Notes: generated by a model not told the origin, from the letters alone. A stretch of DNA of 64,000 nt from Paenibacillus sp. JNUCC32 (GCF_014863545.1 NZ_CP062260.1:558001-622000), one strand, 5' to 3'; positions 27,484 through 36,439 are shown, numbered from the stretch's first letter. Numbers and translations: made by a program.

Positions 27484-28515
27484 ATGCTTAAGATCGGAAT
27501 ATTGGGTTTTGGTTTCATGGGCCGCATGCATTTCGACAATTATCTTCGTTTGGCTCAAGAAGGCGCAGACATCGAGCTGGTGGCGATTTGCGATCTCCTC
27601 ATCGATGAGCTTAAAGACAGCAAAGCCAACGGGAATATGGCGACCGAGCGGGATGTCTACGACCTGGAGCCCTATCGTCTTTACGACCATGTGGACAAAA
27701 TGCTCGAGCATGAAGATCTGGATATCGTGGATGTGTGCCTGCCAACGTATTTGCATGCGGATATGTCCTGCATGCTGCTGGAGCGCGGCATTCACGTCCT
27801 GTGCGAGAAACCCGTTGCGGGCAGCTCGGAAGAAGCCTGGCGCATGGTGAAAACAGCGGAACGCACGGGCAAAACGCTGATGATCGGACAATGCCTGCGT
27901 TTCTGGCCGGCTTATGAATATTTGAAAGAATGCGTGGAGGACGGCCGCTACGGCAGCATCGTTGCGGGCGAATTCTTCCGGGGATCGGAGCCTCCTAAGG
28001 GCTGGTTCCTGGAAGGGGAGAAAAGCGGAGGCTGCATCACGGACATGCATGTGCATGACGCGGACATGATCCACTGGCTGATGGGCAAACCGGAGCGGGT
28101 GTCCACATTCGCCAAAACGATCATTGAAGGAAGCTCGTACGATATCGTATCCACCCATTACACTTACCCTGACGGGAAAGTGATTAACGCCCATGCGGAT
28201 TGGACGCTGCACGGCGAACATGGCTTCCATATGGGATACCGGGTAAATTTCGAGGAGGCTACCCTGGTGTTCGAGAATAATGAATTGAAGGTGTATCCTG
28301 AAGACGCACCGGGCTTTACAGCCGAACTGTCCGGAGATTCCGGCTACTACCGCGAGCTTCAGTATTTCATCGAGCATGTTGCGCAAGGAAAGCCGGTAAC
28401 GGTATGTACGCCAGACAGCGCGGCAGGATCGCTGGAAATTATCGAAGCCGAGATCCGTTCAGCGAGAGCGAACGGGGCTTTGGAGACCGTGACGGGGAAA
28501 CAAGCGGTATCTTAA
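27484..28515 (+). CDS. Gfo/Idh/MocA-family oxidoreductase
   Basis: NAD(P)-dependent sugar dehydrogenase of 343 residues. The N-terminal Rossmann fold starts with 'IGILGFGFMGRMHFDNY', 'CEKPVAGSSEEAW' carries the conserved E-K-P lysine, and 'GGCITDMHVHDADMIHWL' holds the catalytic H-D pair. ATG 27484 is preferred because GGAGGG (27471-27476) lies 7 bases before it; an ATG at 27478 nearly touches the site. It is the second gene of the pair controlled by the AraC gene at 26356. Possible substrates include inositol-, glucose- or glycoside-type sugars. Confidence 0.92.
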   Translation: MLKIGILGFGFMGRMHFDNYLRLAQEGADIELVAICDLLIDELKDSKANGNMATERDVYDLEPYRLYDHVDKMLEHEDLDIVDVCLPTYLHADMSCMLLERGIHVLCEKPVAGSSEEAWRMVKTAERTGKTLMIGQCLRFWPAYEYLKECVEDGRYGSIVAGEFFRGSEPPKGWFLEGEKSGGCITDMHVHDADMIHWLMGKPERVSTFAKTIIEGSSYDIVSTHYTYPDGKVINAHADWTLHGEHGFHMGYRVNFEEATLVFENNELKVYPEDAPGFTAELSGDSGYYRELQYFIEHVAQGKPVTVCTPDSAAGSLEIIEAEIRSARANGALETVTGKQAVS

Positions 28516-28560
28516 GGTATACAAGTTTCAAGTTCCAACATACATCATGGTGCGACAATG

Positions 28561-28596
28561 AACAGGCCGATCAGGAAATTTCCTGATCGGCCTGTT
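28561..28596. terminator. Perfect 36-nt palindromic bidirectional terminator
   Basis: Eighteen bases (28561-28578, starting AACAGGCCGATCAGG) are followed by their exact reverse complement to 28596. It lies between the converging dehydrogenase and isomerase genes and should stop transcription from both sides; T-rich sequence follows on the plus strand. Confidence 0.9.
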
Positions 28597-28668
28597 GTTT
28601 GTGTTTATCAAGTCCTTTCCAAGCGAACGTTGCGGTTTGCTTGGAACGGTCTCAAAGCTTGCGTCGGT

Positions 28669-29565
28669 TTATGCTCTGAACGTCTTCAAGAAGTCCACGG
28701 CAAGCTTGATGTCCGCTTCCGGATTGGTCTTCACTTCGCGTTCGATTGTCAAATACCCGGTATAGCCGATATCTTTAAGGGCTTGCAGGTAAGCATTCCA
28801 GTTAACGCCGCCTTCGCCAAGCGGAACCTCACGGAACTTCTCGCCGGATTCCGCCATATCGGCAATTTTGTCATGGTCAAGCGCGGGTGCTTCATATCCG
28901 AAATCGCCGTATACGTCACGAGGATCGATGTAGTCTGCCAGCTTGATTCCGTCCTTCGCGTGCGTATGAACGATATAATCCTTCAGGTTGTATACGCCCT
29001 GTACTGGATCGTCCCCGGTGACCATGACCATGTTGGCCGGGTCAAAGTTAACGGATACGCCGTTGGAACCCAGGCCGTCCAGGAATGATTTCAAGTGAGC
29101 CGAAGGCTCCGGCCCTGTCTCGATGGCAAAAAACGCGTTCATCGAGTTTGCGAAGGTGCTGAGCTCTACGCAGGCCTTATGCATCGTTTCGTATACGCGG
29201 CCGTTGTGATCCTGCGGCACGATACCGATATGGGTCGTAATGATATTGGTTCCAAGCTCCAAACCGAGCTCCATGATCCGCTTGGATTTTTCGATTTTGG
29301 CCGCATTTTCGGCAGGATCCTGAAAGCCGTGTCCGCCAAGGTCACCGACGAGGGCGGAAATTTCAAGTCCCAGGGAATCGATATAATCCTTCAATTCTTT
29401 TCGAGCGGAAGCGGAGAGGTTGGCTGGATCCATTTCGCCGTGAACGGCATAAATCTGTACGCCGTCCGCCCCGACCTCCCGTGCTTTGACAAGACCTTCT
29501 CTTACGCCAACCCGAAAGCTGTCAACGATAACGCCAATTTTGTTAGGCATGATAGGCTTCGACAT
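28669..29565 (-). CDS. Sugar phosphate isomerase/epimerase
   Basis: TIM-barrel protein of 298 residues. Metal and active-site regions are 'NAFFAIETGPEP', 'SVNFDPANMVMVTGDDP', 'VHTHAKDGIKL' and the terminal 'LTIEREV'. The ATG follows a GGGGGATAT site. It is the last gene of a three-gene minus-strand operon, 49 bases after the preceding isomerase. Most similar in layout to inositol-catabolic or 3-keto-sugar epimerases; the exact substrate is unknown. Confidence 0.9.
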   Translation of the reverse strand: MSKPIMPNKIGVIVDSFRVGVREGLVKAREVGADGVQIYAVHGEMDPANLSASARKELKDYIDSLGLEISALVGDLGGHGFQDPAENAAKIEKSKRIMELGLELGTNIITTHIGIVPQDHNGRVYETMHKACVELSTFANSMNAFFAIETGPEPSAHLKSFLDGLGSNGVSVNFDPANMVMVTGDDPVQGVYNLKDYIVHTHAKDGIKLADYIDPRDVYGDFGYEAPALDHDKIADMAESGEKFREVPLGEGGVNWNAYLQALKDIGYTGYLTIEREVKTNPEADIKLAVDFLKTFRA

Positions 29566-29614
29566 CCTAATATCCCCCTTATATCATCCTTATGTGATCC
29601 ATAAGCCTTCTGCC

Positions 29615-30472
29615 TTAAGCTTCGTTCCAGGCTTTACGGACATATTCCAAACCAAATTTAGCACCCGTGCGGCAATCTTCCATCCCTTCGAATTCAATCG
29701 AGATATAGCCGTCGTAACCGGATTCCTTCACGATGCGAACGACTTCCGGCATATCGATATCGCCTTGGCCGACAATCGCGCCACGCAGCCAGTTGCCGCT
29801 GGAGGTGTTAAACCAGCCGGATCCGGGCGCGCGGTTAGCCGGACGATAGTAGAAGTCCTTGAAGTGAACCATGGACGCGAGGCCGATGTTGTTCGCGACA
29901 GCCACGGTGGATACCTCGTCTGCACAGAGGAAGTTTCCGATGTCCAGGGTTGTTTTGAAATTAGGGTGGTTCACGGTCTGAACCAGAGCTTTGACGCGGT
30001 CGCTATGCTGAATGAAGTAACCATGGTTCTCCACGCTGGTGGTAATGCCGCGTTCTGCCGCGTAATCGGCAATGATGCGGCATGCATTGGCCAGCCGCGG
30101 AAGTTCCTCCAGGAAATGCGTGATGGACAAGTCCTTGGAAGAGCCTACGTCATGGCGCATCAGCTTGACGCCAAGCGCAGCCGCAATGTCCACTTCGCCT
30201 TTAACTCGTTCAATCTCCGCTTCATAAGCAGCGTCATCCAATTCCGCAAAATTGGCGCCGATGGCGTAGTTGGAGATTTCAAGCCCTTTGGAGGCGGCAC
30301 GGGATTTGATCGTATCGATCAGCTCCGGCGTTTCCTTGAGGTTAAAGCCGAGCGGAACGATCTCGATATGCTCTCCGCCGATCTCCGCAACGTAGTCGAT
30401 GACGTCGGTAATGGTCATTTCGCCTTTGTTCATGGCCTGGTACAGGCTGTACGAGCTTATTCCGAGTTTCAT
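29615..30472 (-). CDS. Sugar phosphate isomerase/epimerase (second in operon)
   Basis: TIM-barrel protein of 285 residues related to, but clearly distinct from, its downstream neighbour. Expected metal-site segments are 'ITTSVENHGYFI', 'KTTLDIGNFLCADE', 'VHFKDFYYRPANR' and 'GYISIEFEG'. Its ATG overlaps the dehydrogenase stop by 4 bases (30469-30472), which couples translation. Two different isomerases beside one dehydrogenase suggests successive steps or a heteromeric enzyme. Confidence 0.9.
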   Translation of the reverse strand: MKLGISSYSLYQAMNKGEMTITDVIDYVAEIGGEHIEIVPLGFNLKETPELIDTIKSRAASKGLEISNYAIGANFAELDDAAYEAEIERVKGEVDIAAALGVKLMRHDVGSSKDLSITHFLEELPRLANACRIIADYAAERGITTSVENHGYFIQHSDRVKALVQTVNHPNFKTTLDIGNFLCADEVSTVAVANNIGLASMVHFKDFYYRPANRAPGSGWFNTSSGNWLRGAIVGQGDIDMPEVVRIVKESGYDGYISIEFEGMEDCRTGAKFGLEYVRKAWNEA

Positions 30473-31527
30473 AGGAGAACTTCAGCCCCTTTCTCGGCGG
30501 ATTCATAGATGCCGCACAGAATCTTCATGATCTCAACGCCGTCTTCAACCGGGCTGAGCGGTGTTGTGCCGTTCTCGATACAGGAAATGAAGTGATTGAC
30601 CTCGCTTTGGAAAGCAGCATCGAAGTCGAATCCCTTGTTGTCGGTTTGCGGCTGGATGTTGATGATGGTATCGTGCTTCTCGGTTACGATGGAAACCTCA
30701 GGGTCGATCTCGAATCCGCCCTTGTCTCCATACAATTTAACGGATTGCAGATTTTCCTTCGAGTGCAGCGTGAAGCTTACGTCCACCAACAAAGAGGCGC
30801 CGTTTTCAAAACGGATCATTGCATTCGCCATATCCTCGACGGTGTTCTTCTCAGCATCATAATCAGCTGCTTTATAGAAGGACAGGTTGCGCACGTTTGA
30901 GCGATTGCCCAGCTTCCGGTATGTATTGGCACTGACGGCAACCGGCTTCGGACGGCCCATCATGTACCAGCACAGATCGATGACGTGCACGCCGATATCG
31001 ATGAGCGGTCCGCCGCCGGAACGTTCGATGTCGGAGAACCAGCCGCCCGGATTGCCGAGGCGGCGAATGGAGGAAGCCTTCGCGAAGTAGATCTCCCCGA
31101 ATTCACCCTTGTCTGCAAACTCGCGGAGCATTTGAGCGTTAGGGTCATAGCGTCTTACGAAACCGACCTGGAGCATCTTGCCGGAGGATTTCACGGCCTC
31201 CTGTACTTGAAGCGCTTCCTCAACGGTGCGGCAAAGCGGTTTCTCAACCAGAACGTGTTTGCCGGCATTCAGTGCCGCAATGCTGATTTCGGCATGCGTA
31301 TTGTTCCAGGTACAGATGCTTACCGCATCGATTTCCGGATCGGCCAGAAGTTCTTTATAGTCCGTGTAGACTTTGGTAGCGCCGTATTTTTCAGCTGCGC
31401 GCTGTGCTCTTTCTTCGTTTAAATCGCACACGGCGAGCAAATTCGCGTTCGCATGTTTTTGATAGGATTGCAAATGCATAGCAGAGATTGATCCAGTGCC
31501 AATGACGCCAACATTAATAGATTTCAT
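30469..31527 (-). CDS. Gfo/Idh/MocA-family oxidoreductase
   Basis: NAD(P)-dependent dehydrogenase of 352 residues and first gene of the three-gene minus-strand operon. 'VGVIGTGSISAMHLQSY' is the nucleotide-binding turn, 'VEKPLCRTVEEAL' holds the E-K-P motif and 'GGGPLIDIGVHVIDLCWYMM' the catalytic D-x3-H pair. The ATG follows GAGGAGTGAA. Divergently transcribed from the AraC gene at 31654 across 126 bases. A TATAAT-type -10 is present on the minus strand at 31567-31572, though no clear -35. Confidence 0.93.
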   Translation of the reverse strand: MKSINVGVIGTGSISAMHLQSYQKHANANLLAVCDLNEERAQRAAEKYGATKVYTDYKELLADPEIDAVSICTWNNTHAEISIAALNAGKHVLVEKPLCRTVEEALQVQEAVKSSGKMLQVGFVRRYDPNAQMLREFADKGEFGEIYFAKASSIRRLGNPGGWFSDIERSGGGPLIDIGVHVIDLCWYMMGRPKPVAVSANTYRKLGNRSNVRNLSFYKAADYDAEKNTVEDMANAMIRFENGASLLVDVSFTLHSKENLQSVKLYGDKGGFEIDPEVSIVTEKHDTIINIQPQTDNKGFDFDAAFQSEVNHFISCIENGTTPLSPVEDGVEIMKILCGIYESAEKGAEVLL

Positions 31528-31653
31528 GAGTTCACTCCTCTGAATTTACTGCATTACACTTTCGTATTATAATGCTTTTAGAGGAAGACACCATGATAAA
31601 CCGTGCTGTTTGTTTGTACAATTGTGCTGTCTTACTGGAAGGAGATCAGAGCA

Positions 31654-32511
31654 TTGGACAAAACACTGCGAGAACCGATGACGATGCCGGATCCTCAGTT
31701 TCCGATCAAGGTTCATCGTTGCGAGTTTGATGGCCGGGGACAGGTATTATTTAATCATCACTGGCATGAGCATCTTGAAATATTATATTTTGTTTCGGGG
31801 GAAGCGACGCTGGAATGCGGCTCGACCACCTTTACCGCCAAGGAAGGCGATATGATCGTCATTAACCGAAATGAACTGCATTATGGCCTCAGCCAGTCGG
31901 ACCATTTGTTTTATTATGCGTTAATCGCAGATTTCTCGCTGCTGCAGAGCCATTCCCTGGATGCGCCCGAGATGAAATTCATCACGCCGATCACCCAGAA
32001 CCGGCTGATCTTCGAAAACCGAATCAGCGGGGATGATGCGCTGGCGCCCATGCTATCCATTATCAAGGAGCTGGAACGGCAGGAATTCGGTTATGAGCTG
32101 GCTATCAAATCGGAGCTGTACCGATTGCTTACGCTCCTGCTTCGAGGTTATGTCGCAACGGTTCTGACGCAGGATGAATACGTCGAGCGGATGAAGAACG
32201 TCGAGCGGTTTGCACCGATATTCAAGTATATCGAGGAGCATTACCGGGAGGATCTGTCGGTGGAGCAGTTATCCGGCATGGCCGGCCTCAGCCGTTTTCA
32301 TTTCAGCCGGTTGTTCAAGGAAATCAGCGGCCGAACCGTAACGGAGTACGTGAATGAAACCAGGCTCAACCGGGCGGATTACCTGCTCCGCGAAAGCCCG
32401 CTTACGGTATCGGAAATCGCGGCTGCTACCGGATTCAACGATATTTATTATTTCAGCCGGACCTTCAAGAAATATAAGCGGATGGCTCCATCGGCTTTGC
32501 GGAAAAAGTGA
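31654..32511 (+). CDS. AraC-family transcriptional regulator
   Basis: Regulator of 285 residues, N-terminal cupin ('NHHWHEHLEILYFVSGEATL', about 30-110) and C-terminal double HTH ending in 'ATGFNDIYYFSRTFKKYKRM'. TTG at 31654 is chosen as start because AAGGAGAT lies 8 bases upstream; the longer frame from 31603 has no ribosome site. Divergent from the dehydrogenase-isomerase operon, its probable target. Confidence 0.92.
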   Translation: MDKTLREPMTMPDPQFPIKVHRCEFDGRGQVLFNHHWHEHLEILYFVSGEATLECGSTTFTAKEGDMIVINRNELHYGLSQSDHLFYYALIADFSLLQSHSLDAPEMKFITPITQNRLIFENRISGDDALAPMLSIIKELERQEFGYELAIKSELYRLLTLLLRGYVATVLTQDEYVERMKNVERFAPIFKYIEEHYREDLSVEQLSGMAGLSRFHFSRLFKEISGRTVTEYVNETRLNRADYLLRESPLTVSEIAAATGFNDIYYFSRTFKKYKRMAPSALRKK

Positions 32512-32544
32512 TCCCGAGGTTTTGCGGTTCTATCAGGTTCCATA

Positions 32545-32573
32545 TAGACATAAATATAAAAGCGACATATAAT
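32545..32573 (+). promoter_or_regulatory. glpD promoter
   Basis: TAGACA (32545-32550), a 17-base spacer and a perfect TATAAT (32568-32573). Transcription would start near 32580, giving a leader of about 240 bases that contains the GlpP-type terminator. Confidence 0.75.
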
Positions 32574-32598
32574 GAGTAATCATATTGATTGCATAAAG

Positions 32599-32680
32599 CG
32601 GCGGAGACGACGGAGAACCCTTTTGCTTACATGCATACCGTATTTGGTATGCATTCCGAGCAGAAGCGGTTCTTTTTTTT
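32599..32680 (+). promoter_or_regulatory. glpD leader terminator, predicted GlpP antitermination target
   Basis: A long hairpin: GAACC (32615-32619) pairs with GGTTC (32668-32672), CTTTTGCTT (32620-32628) with GAGCAGAAG (32658-32666), and an apical GCATACC / GGTATGC stem closes it. Eight T follow. The 5' flank GCGGCGGAGACGACG matches the leader before the HAD gene at 34653. In Bacillus subtilis, GlpP with glycerol-3-phosphate antiterminates the glpD leader; glpP is encoded 3 kb downstream. Confidence 0.8.
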
Positions 32681-32822
32681 AGATTATGAATGTAAAAGTT
32701 TTCAGCGAAGCTGAACCCATTCGATAATCGCAAGAAAAACGTCCACTAAATGCGGTTTGTCTTCTGTGAAGGTACGTCGATAGATGTTTTTCTTATTATA
32801 TGTTGAGAGAGGAGAATGTCAG

Positions 32823-34586
32823 GTGGACACAAGCTTATCCGCCAAGATGCGGACCCGTTATTTACAGGACATGTCGGCAAAAAAGCTGGATGTGCTGGTG
32901 ATTGGCGGCGGTATCACGGGGGCGGGCATTGCTTGGGACGCCAGCTGCAGAGGGATGAGCGTGGGCTTGGTGGAGATGAATGATTTTGCTTCGGGAACGA
33001 GCGGCAGATCAACGAAGCTGATCCACGGGGGACTCCGGTATTTGAAGCAAGGGGAAATCGGCCTGGTACGGGAGGTGGGCTCCGAACGGGCGCTGCTTCA
33101 CCGCAGCGCTCCGCACCTGGTGGAGCCGATCCCCATGCTGCTCCCTATTTATAAAAAAGGCACCTATGGTTATTTTGCCAGCTGCGTCGGGTTGTATCTG
33201 TATGACTGGCTGGCGGGTGTCAAACGCAGCGAACGGCGGAAGATGTTTCGGAGGGAGAGCACCCTGGCCCTTGAACCACTCTTTCGGAAGGAGGGATTGA
33301 AAGGTTCCGGTTATTATTACGAATACCGCACCGATGATGCTCGTTTGACGGTCGAAGTGGTAAAGTCTGCAAGGGCTAAGGGAGCGCACATCGCGAATTA
33401 CGCCAAGGTTCGTGAATTCATTTATCGAGGAGGAAAAGTAGCAGGAGCACAGGTGGAAGACCAATTGAGCGGGGAGACCTATGCGATATACGCCAAAAAA
33501 ATCATAAACGCCGCTGGTCCATGGGTGGATCAGGTCAGGCTGAAGGATCATTCGCTCAAGGGCAAGCAGCTGCTCTTAACAAAGGGCGTTCACCTGGTGG
33601 TGGATCATGCCAAGCTTCCCGTACGACAGGCCGCTTATTTTGATGTGCCTGGCGGCCGTATGATTTTTGCCATTCCGCGGGAGGGCAAGACGTATATCGG
33701 AACGACTGATACCGTCTATAAAGGGTCGATTGAGACGCCCGGCATTACCGAGGAAGACCGGCGCTATCTCATCGATGCGATCAATCATGCGTTTCCGGAA
33801 GCAGGGCTGAAGCCAAGCGATATCGAATCCGGATGGGCGGGACTGCGGCCGCTCGTTCGCGAGGAAGGAAAAGGTCCTTCGGAAATTTCACGAAAAGATG
33901 AGTTGTTTATATCCGATTCCGGTTTGATCACAATTGCAGGCGGAAAGCTGACCGGATTCCGGAGAATGGCCGAAAAGGTCGTTAACCTTGCTGCCAGACA
34001 GCTTCAGGACGCCGATGGCACTATCTATCCTCCTTGTACTACGGATCGGGTTCCGATAAACGGAGGAGACTTGAACGGACTCACCTATGCGGAAGCTCAG
34101 GAGAAGCTTATTAAACAGGGCGAATCCCTCGGCATCAGGCACGATGACGTGAGGCGCCTTATGACCAGGTATGGTACCGATACCCTTGAACTGTTTAAAC
34201 GGATCAAGGCTGCTTCCGACAAAACAGAAGCTGTCGGATTTAGATTGCTGCGTGCCGAAATCGAGTATTCCATCGAATGCGAAATGACGATGAGTGCCGT
34301 GGATTTTCTGTTAAGAAGAACAGGCTGGATGTTATTCGACCGGCCCAAAACCGAGCGAGTCATTGCTTCGGTCATGAGCTTGATGGGAGAATACTTAGAG
34401 TGGGATTCTGAGGAAGTCGACAGGCAATGGGAGCTGCTGCAGGACCAATTGCAGGCGGCATGGGGAGTAGCGGAAGGTAACAGAATGGAGCTGACTGCAG
34501 CTCCGACGGATCGGGAACACGTCAATGATGCGGTCTCCAAAGAAGAAGCCGGGCATCCATCGGCCGTGTCGGCGATGAACCGATAA
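32823..34586 (+). CDS. glpD: Glycerol-3-phosphate dehydrogenase, FAD-dependent
   Basis: Membrane-associated flavoenzyme of 587 residues that oxidises glycerol-3-phosphate to dihydroxyacetone phosphate and passes electrons to quinone. The FAD motif 'VIGGGITGAG' starts at about residue 26; 'STKLIHGGLRYL' and 'GGKLTGFRRMAEKV' are family signatures. GTG at 32823 is chosen because GGAG (32811-32814) is correctly placed; the ATG at 32784 has no site. Preceded by a promoter and a GlpP-type leader. The C-terminal 40 residues are polar and less conserved. It is followed by its own control region for the HAD gene. Confidence 0.95.
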   Translation: MDTSLSAKMRTRYLQDMSAKKLDVLVIGGGITGAGIAWDASCRGMSVGLVEMNDFASGTSGRSTKLIHGGLRYLKQGEIGLVREVGSERALLHRSAPHLVEPIPMLLPIYKKGTYGYFASCVGLYLYDWLAGVKRSERRKMFRRESTLALEPLFRKEGLKGSGYYYEYRTDDARLTVEVVKSARAKGAHIANYAKVREFIYRGGKVAGAQVEDQLSGETYAIYAKKIINAAGPWVDQVRLKDHSLKGKQLLLTKGVHLVVDHAKLPVRQAAYFDVPGGRMIFAIPREGKTYIGTTDTVYKGSIETPGITEEDRRYLIDAINHAFPEAGLKPSDIESGWAGLRPLVREEGKGPSEISRKDELFISDSGLITIAGGKLTGFRRMAEKVVNLAARQLQDADGTIYPPCTTDRVPINGGDLNGLTYAEAQEKLIKQGESLGIRHDDVRRLMTRYGTDTLELFKRIKAASDKTEAVGFRLLRAEIEYSIECEMTMSAVDFLLRRTGWMLFDRPKTERVIASVMSLMGEYLEWDSEEVDRQWELLQDQLQAAWGVAEGNRMELTAAPTDREHVNDAVSKEEAGHPSAVSAMNR

Positions 34587-34606
34587 GGTTTATCATCATG
34601 ATGATC

Positions 34607-34635
34607 TTGTCAAATGTAAAATGTGGATGTAGTAT
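34607..34635 (+). promoter_or_regulatory. Candidate promoter of the HAD phosphatase gene
   Basis: TTGTCA (34607-34612), a 17-base spacer and TAGTAT (34630-34635). It sits just before the second GlpP-type leader. Confidence 0.5.
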
Positions 34636-34652
34636 AACCATATAAAGTTATA

Positions 34653-34749
34653 GAGCGGGCAGAGATGATGAGAAGCCCTTTGCATAACGAGAATCTTTCA
34701 TTTGTCATGAATGAAGGTTTCTTCCATGCAAAGCGCTTCTCATTTTTTT
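34653..34749 (+). promoter_or_regulatory. Second GlpP-type leader terminator, before the HAD gene
   Basis: GAGAAGCCCTTTGCA (34670-34684) pairs with TGCAAAGCGCTTCTC (34727-34741) with one mismatch; an inner TTCATT / AATGAA stem lies at the tip, and T7 follows. The 5' block GCGGGCAGAGATGATG-AGAA matches the glpD leader block at 32599, including the CCCTTT after it. This similarity in sequence and shape suggests common control by GlpP. Confidence 0.75.
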
Positions 34750-34911
34750 GTATCCGCAAGGGACCGCCGGTCCAGGGACTAAAGGACATGGCGCTGTCAT
34801 ATGTATACCTTACGGACAAGGGCTGGAGATATAACAGAGATATTTGAACGGACCTGTCCCATGACGTTTGCAGGCGAAATTACAGATTGAACATGCAGAG
34901 GAGAACGAAGT

Positions 34912-35721
34912 ATGGATCATTTTGCAGGGTATATTTTTGATTTGGACGGTACGATTTATCTTGGGGCCGAGGCCATCGACGGTGCGGTGGAGACCATTCA
35001 TTACTTGCAGGGATTGGATAAGAGGCTGTTGTTTTTGACCAACAAAACGATAGACTCTAGGGAGAATTATTTGAAGAAATTAGCGAAGCTTGGCATTCAG
35101 GTTGAATTGAATCATATTCTGAATCCCGCGCTTGTTACGATTCATTATCTTCAGAAGCATCATCCGGACGCAAAAGTATATGTCATTGGCGAGGATATAT
35201 TGAAGGCTGAGCTGCTGGATAATGGGATACGATTCGCCTCATCCCCGGAGGAAACCGACGTCGTGGTCGTATCGTGGGATCGGGATTTTCACTATCGTCA
35301 TCTGGATTTTGCATATCAGGCGATCAAGGGGGGCGCTGAGGTTATTGCTACCCACCCGGATCGAACATGTCCGATGCCTGGCGGCGATGTTCCGGATTGC
35401 GGCGGCATGATTGGTGCCATCGAAGGCACTGCCGGCATTACCATTACGACGGTCATGGGCAAACCCTCCGTCTTGACGGCATTGACGGCTCTTGATATTT
35501 TGGGAGTGAAGGCCGAAGATTGCCTGATGTCGGGGGATCGGCTGGAGACGGATATCAAGATGGGCAATCAGGCGGGAATGAGCACGGCTTTGGTGCTGAC
35601 CGGGGTGTCGACCAAGGAGGATCTGATGGACAGTAGCGTGAAGCCCACCTATGTGCTGAATTCGGTTCACGATATTTATCTCAGCGGTACTGCCTTGCAG
35701 CAGGCAAACGAAGCGCAATGA
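34912..35721 (+). CDS. HAD-IIA family phosphatase (NagD/AraL-like)
   Basis: Phosphatase of 269 residues. Motif I 'FDLDGTIYLG' has the nucleophile D10 and acid D12; motif II 'LTNKT', motif III lysine in 'GKPSVLTALTAL' and motif IV 'MSGDRLETDIKMG' are present, with a C2-type cap between. It lies between glpD and glpP and behind a GlpP-type leader, so its substrate is probably glycerol-3-phosphate or a related triose or polyol phosphate; this is inferred from context. ATG 34912 follows GAGGAGAA. Confidence 0.88.
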   Translation: MDHFAGYIFDLDGTIYLGAEAIDGAVETIHYLQGLDKRLLFLTNKTIDSRENYLKKLAKLGIQVELNHILNPALVTIHYLQKHHPDAKVYVIGEDILKAELLDNGIRFASSPEETDVVVVSWDRDFHYRHLDFAYQAIKGGAEVIATHPDRTCPMPGGDVPDCGGMIGAIEGTAGITITTVMGKPSVLTALTALDILGVKAEDCLMSGDRLETDIKMGNQAGMSTALVLTGVSTKEDLMDSSVKPTYVLNSVHDIYLSGTALQQANEAQ

Positions 35722-35791
35722 CGAGTATCTACAAAAATATGCCGGGGCAACGGGAGAATTGGAGAGGTTGCGGCGGCAACGAGGTGAAGAC

Positions 35792-36397
35792 ATGAAAACC
35801 AGTGTTGAAGGTGCACAACGAATTTCGTATTGCTTGAAGCGTAAACCCATTATTACTTCATTAATGAATGCGGATGAACTTCCTGCCGTGTTAGCGACCG
35901 AATCGAACATCGTATTTATTCTCAAGACCGATATTTTTATCATTGAATCGATCGTCGAGGAGATTCGCGAGGCAGGCAAGCTTTCGTTTGTGCATTTTGA
36001 TCTGATTGAAGGGATCGGCAAAGATAAGACGGGAGTTAAGTACTTGGCTGAGAAGGTTGGCATCGACGGGATTGTCACGACAAAAAACACGGCGATTGTG
36101 GAAGCAAAGAAGCTGGGCTTGTTAACGGTTCAGCGTCTGTTCGTATTTGACTCCGTCTCCCTGGACAACGGGATCAAGATGATTAAGGCCTCCAATCCCG
36201 ATGCCATTGAAGTGCTCCCGGGCATGGTGTGCCAGCGGATTATGGAACGTATTCGCGCAGAGGTGGACGTGCCTGTCATTGCTGGGGGGCTCATGATCGA
36301 TTTGGAGGATTTTGATACGGCTCTAAAGAGCGGTGTAATCGGCATATCCACCTCCAGCAAAGAGTTATGGCGCTGGCAGGATGAACATATGGCATAA
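35792..36397 (+). CDS. glpP: Glycerol-3-phosphate responsive antiterminator
   Basis: RNA-binding antiterminator of 201 residues with a TIM-barrel-like fold. With glycerol-3-phosphate it allows read-through of leader terminators of glp genes. Typical segments are 'KPIITSLMN', 'HFDLIEGIGKD', 'GIVTTKN' and 'PGMVCQRIMERIR'. ATG 35792 has GAGGTG 5 bases upstream; a TTG at 35759 extends the frame without a good site. It probably shares a transcript with the HAD gene 70 bases upstream. Predicted targets in this window are the leaders at 32599 and 34653. Confidence 0.93.
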   Translation: MKTSVEGAQRISYCLKRKPIITSLMNADELPAVLATESNIVFILKTDIFIIESIVEEIREAGKLSFVHFDLIEGIGKDKTGVKYLAEKVGIDGIVTTKNTAIVEAKKLGLLTVQRLFVFDSVSLDNGIKMIKASNPDAIEVLPGMVCQRIMERIRAEVDVPVIAGGLMIDLEDFDTALKSGVIGISTSSKELWRWQDEHMA

Positions 36398-36439
36398 CGA
36401 AGAGCCGCCTTACATGATGAAGATGGGTGGAGATTAGGA

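Noticed and set aside
29486..30508. 340-codon plus-strand frame opposite the isomerase genes
   Set aside because: It is an antisense shadow of two well-supported minus-strand enzymes.
32533..32733. 66-codon minus-strand frame over the glpD leader
   Set aside because: It overlaps a good promoter and a structured leader and has no ribosome site.
34665..34847. 60-codon plus-strand frame over the HAD-gene leader
   Set aside because: It translates the terminator hairpin and resembles nothing known.
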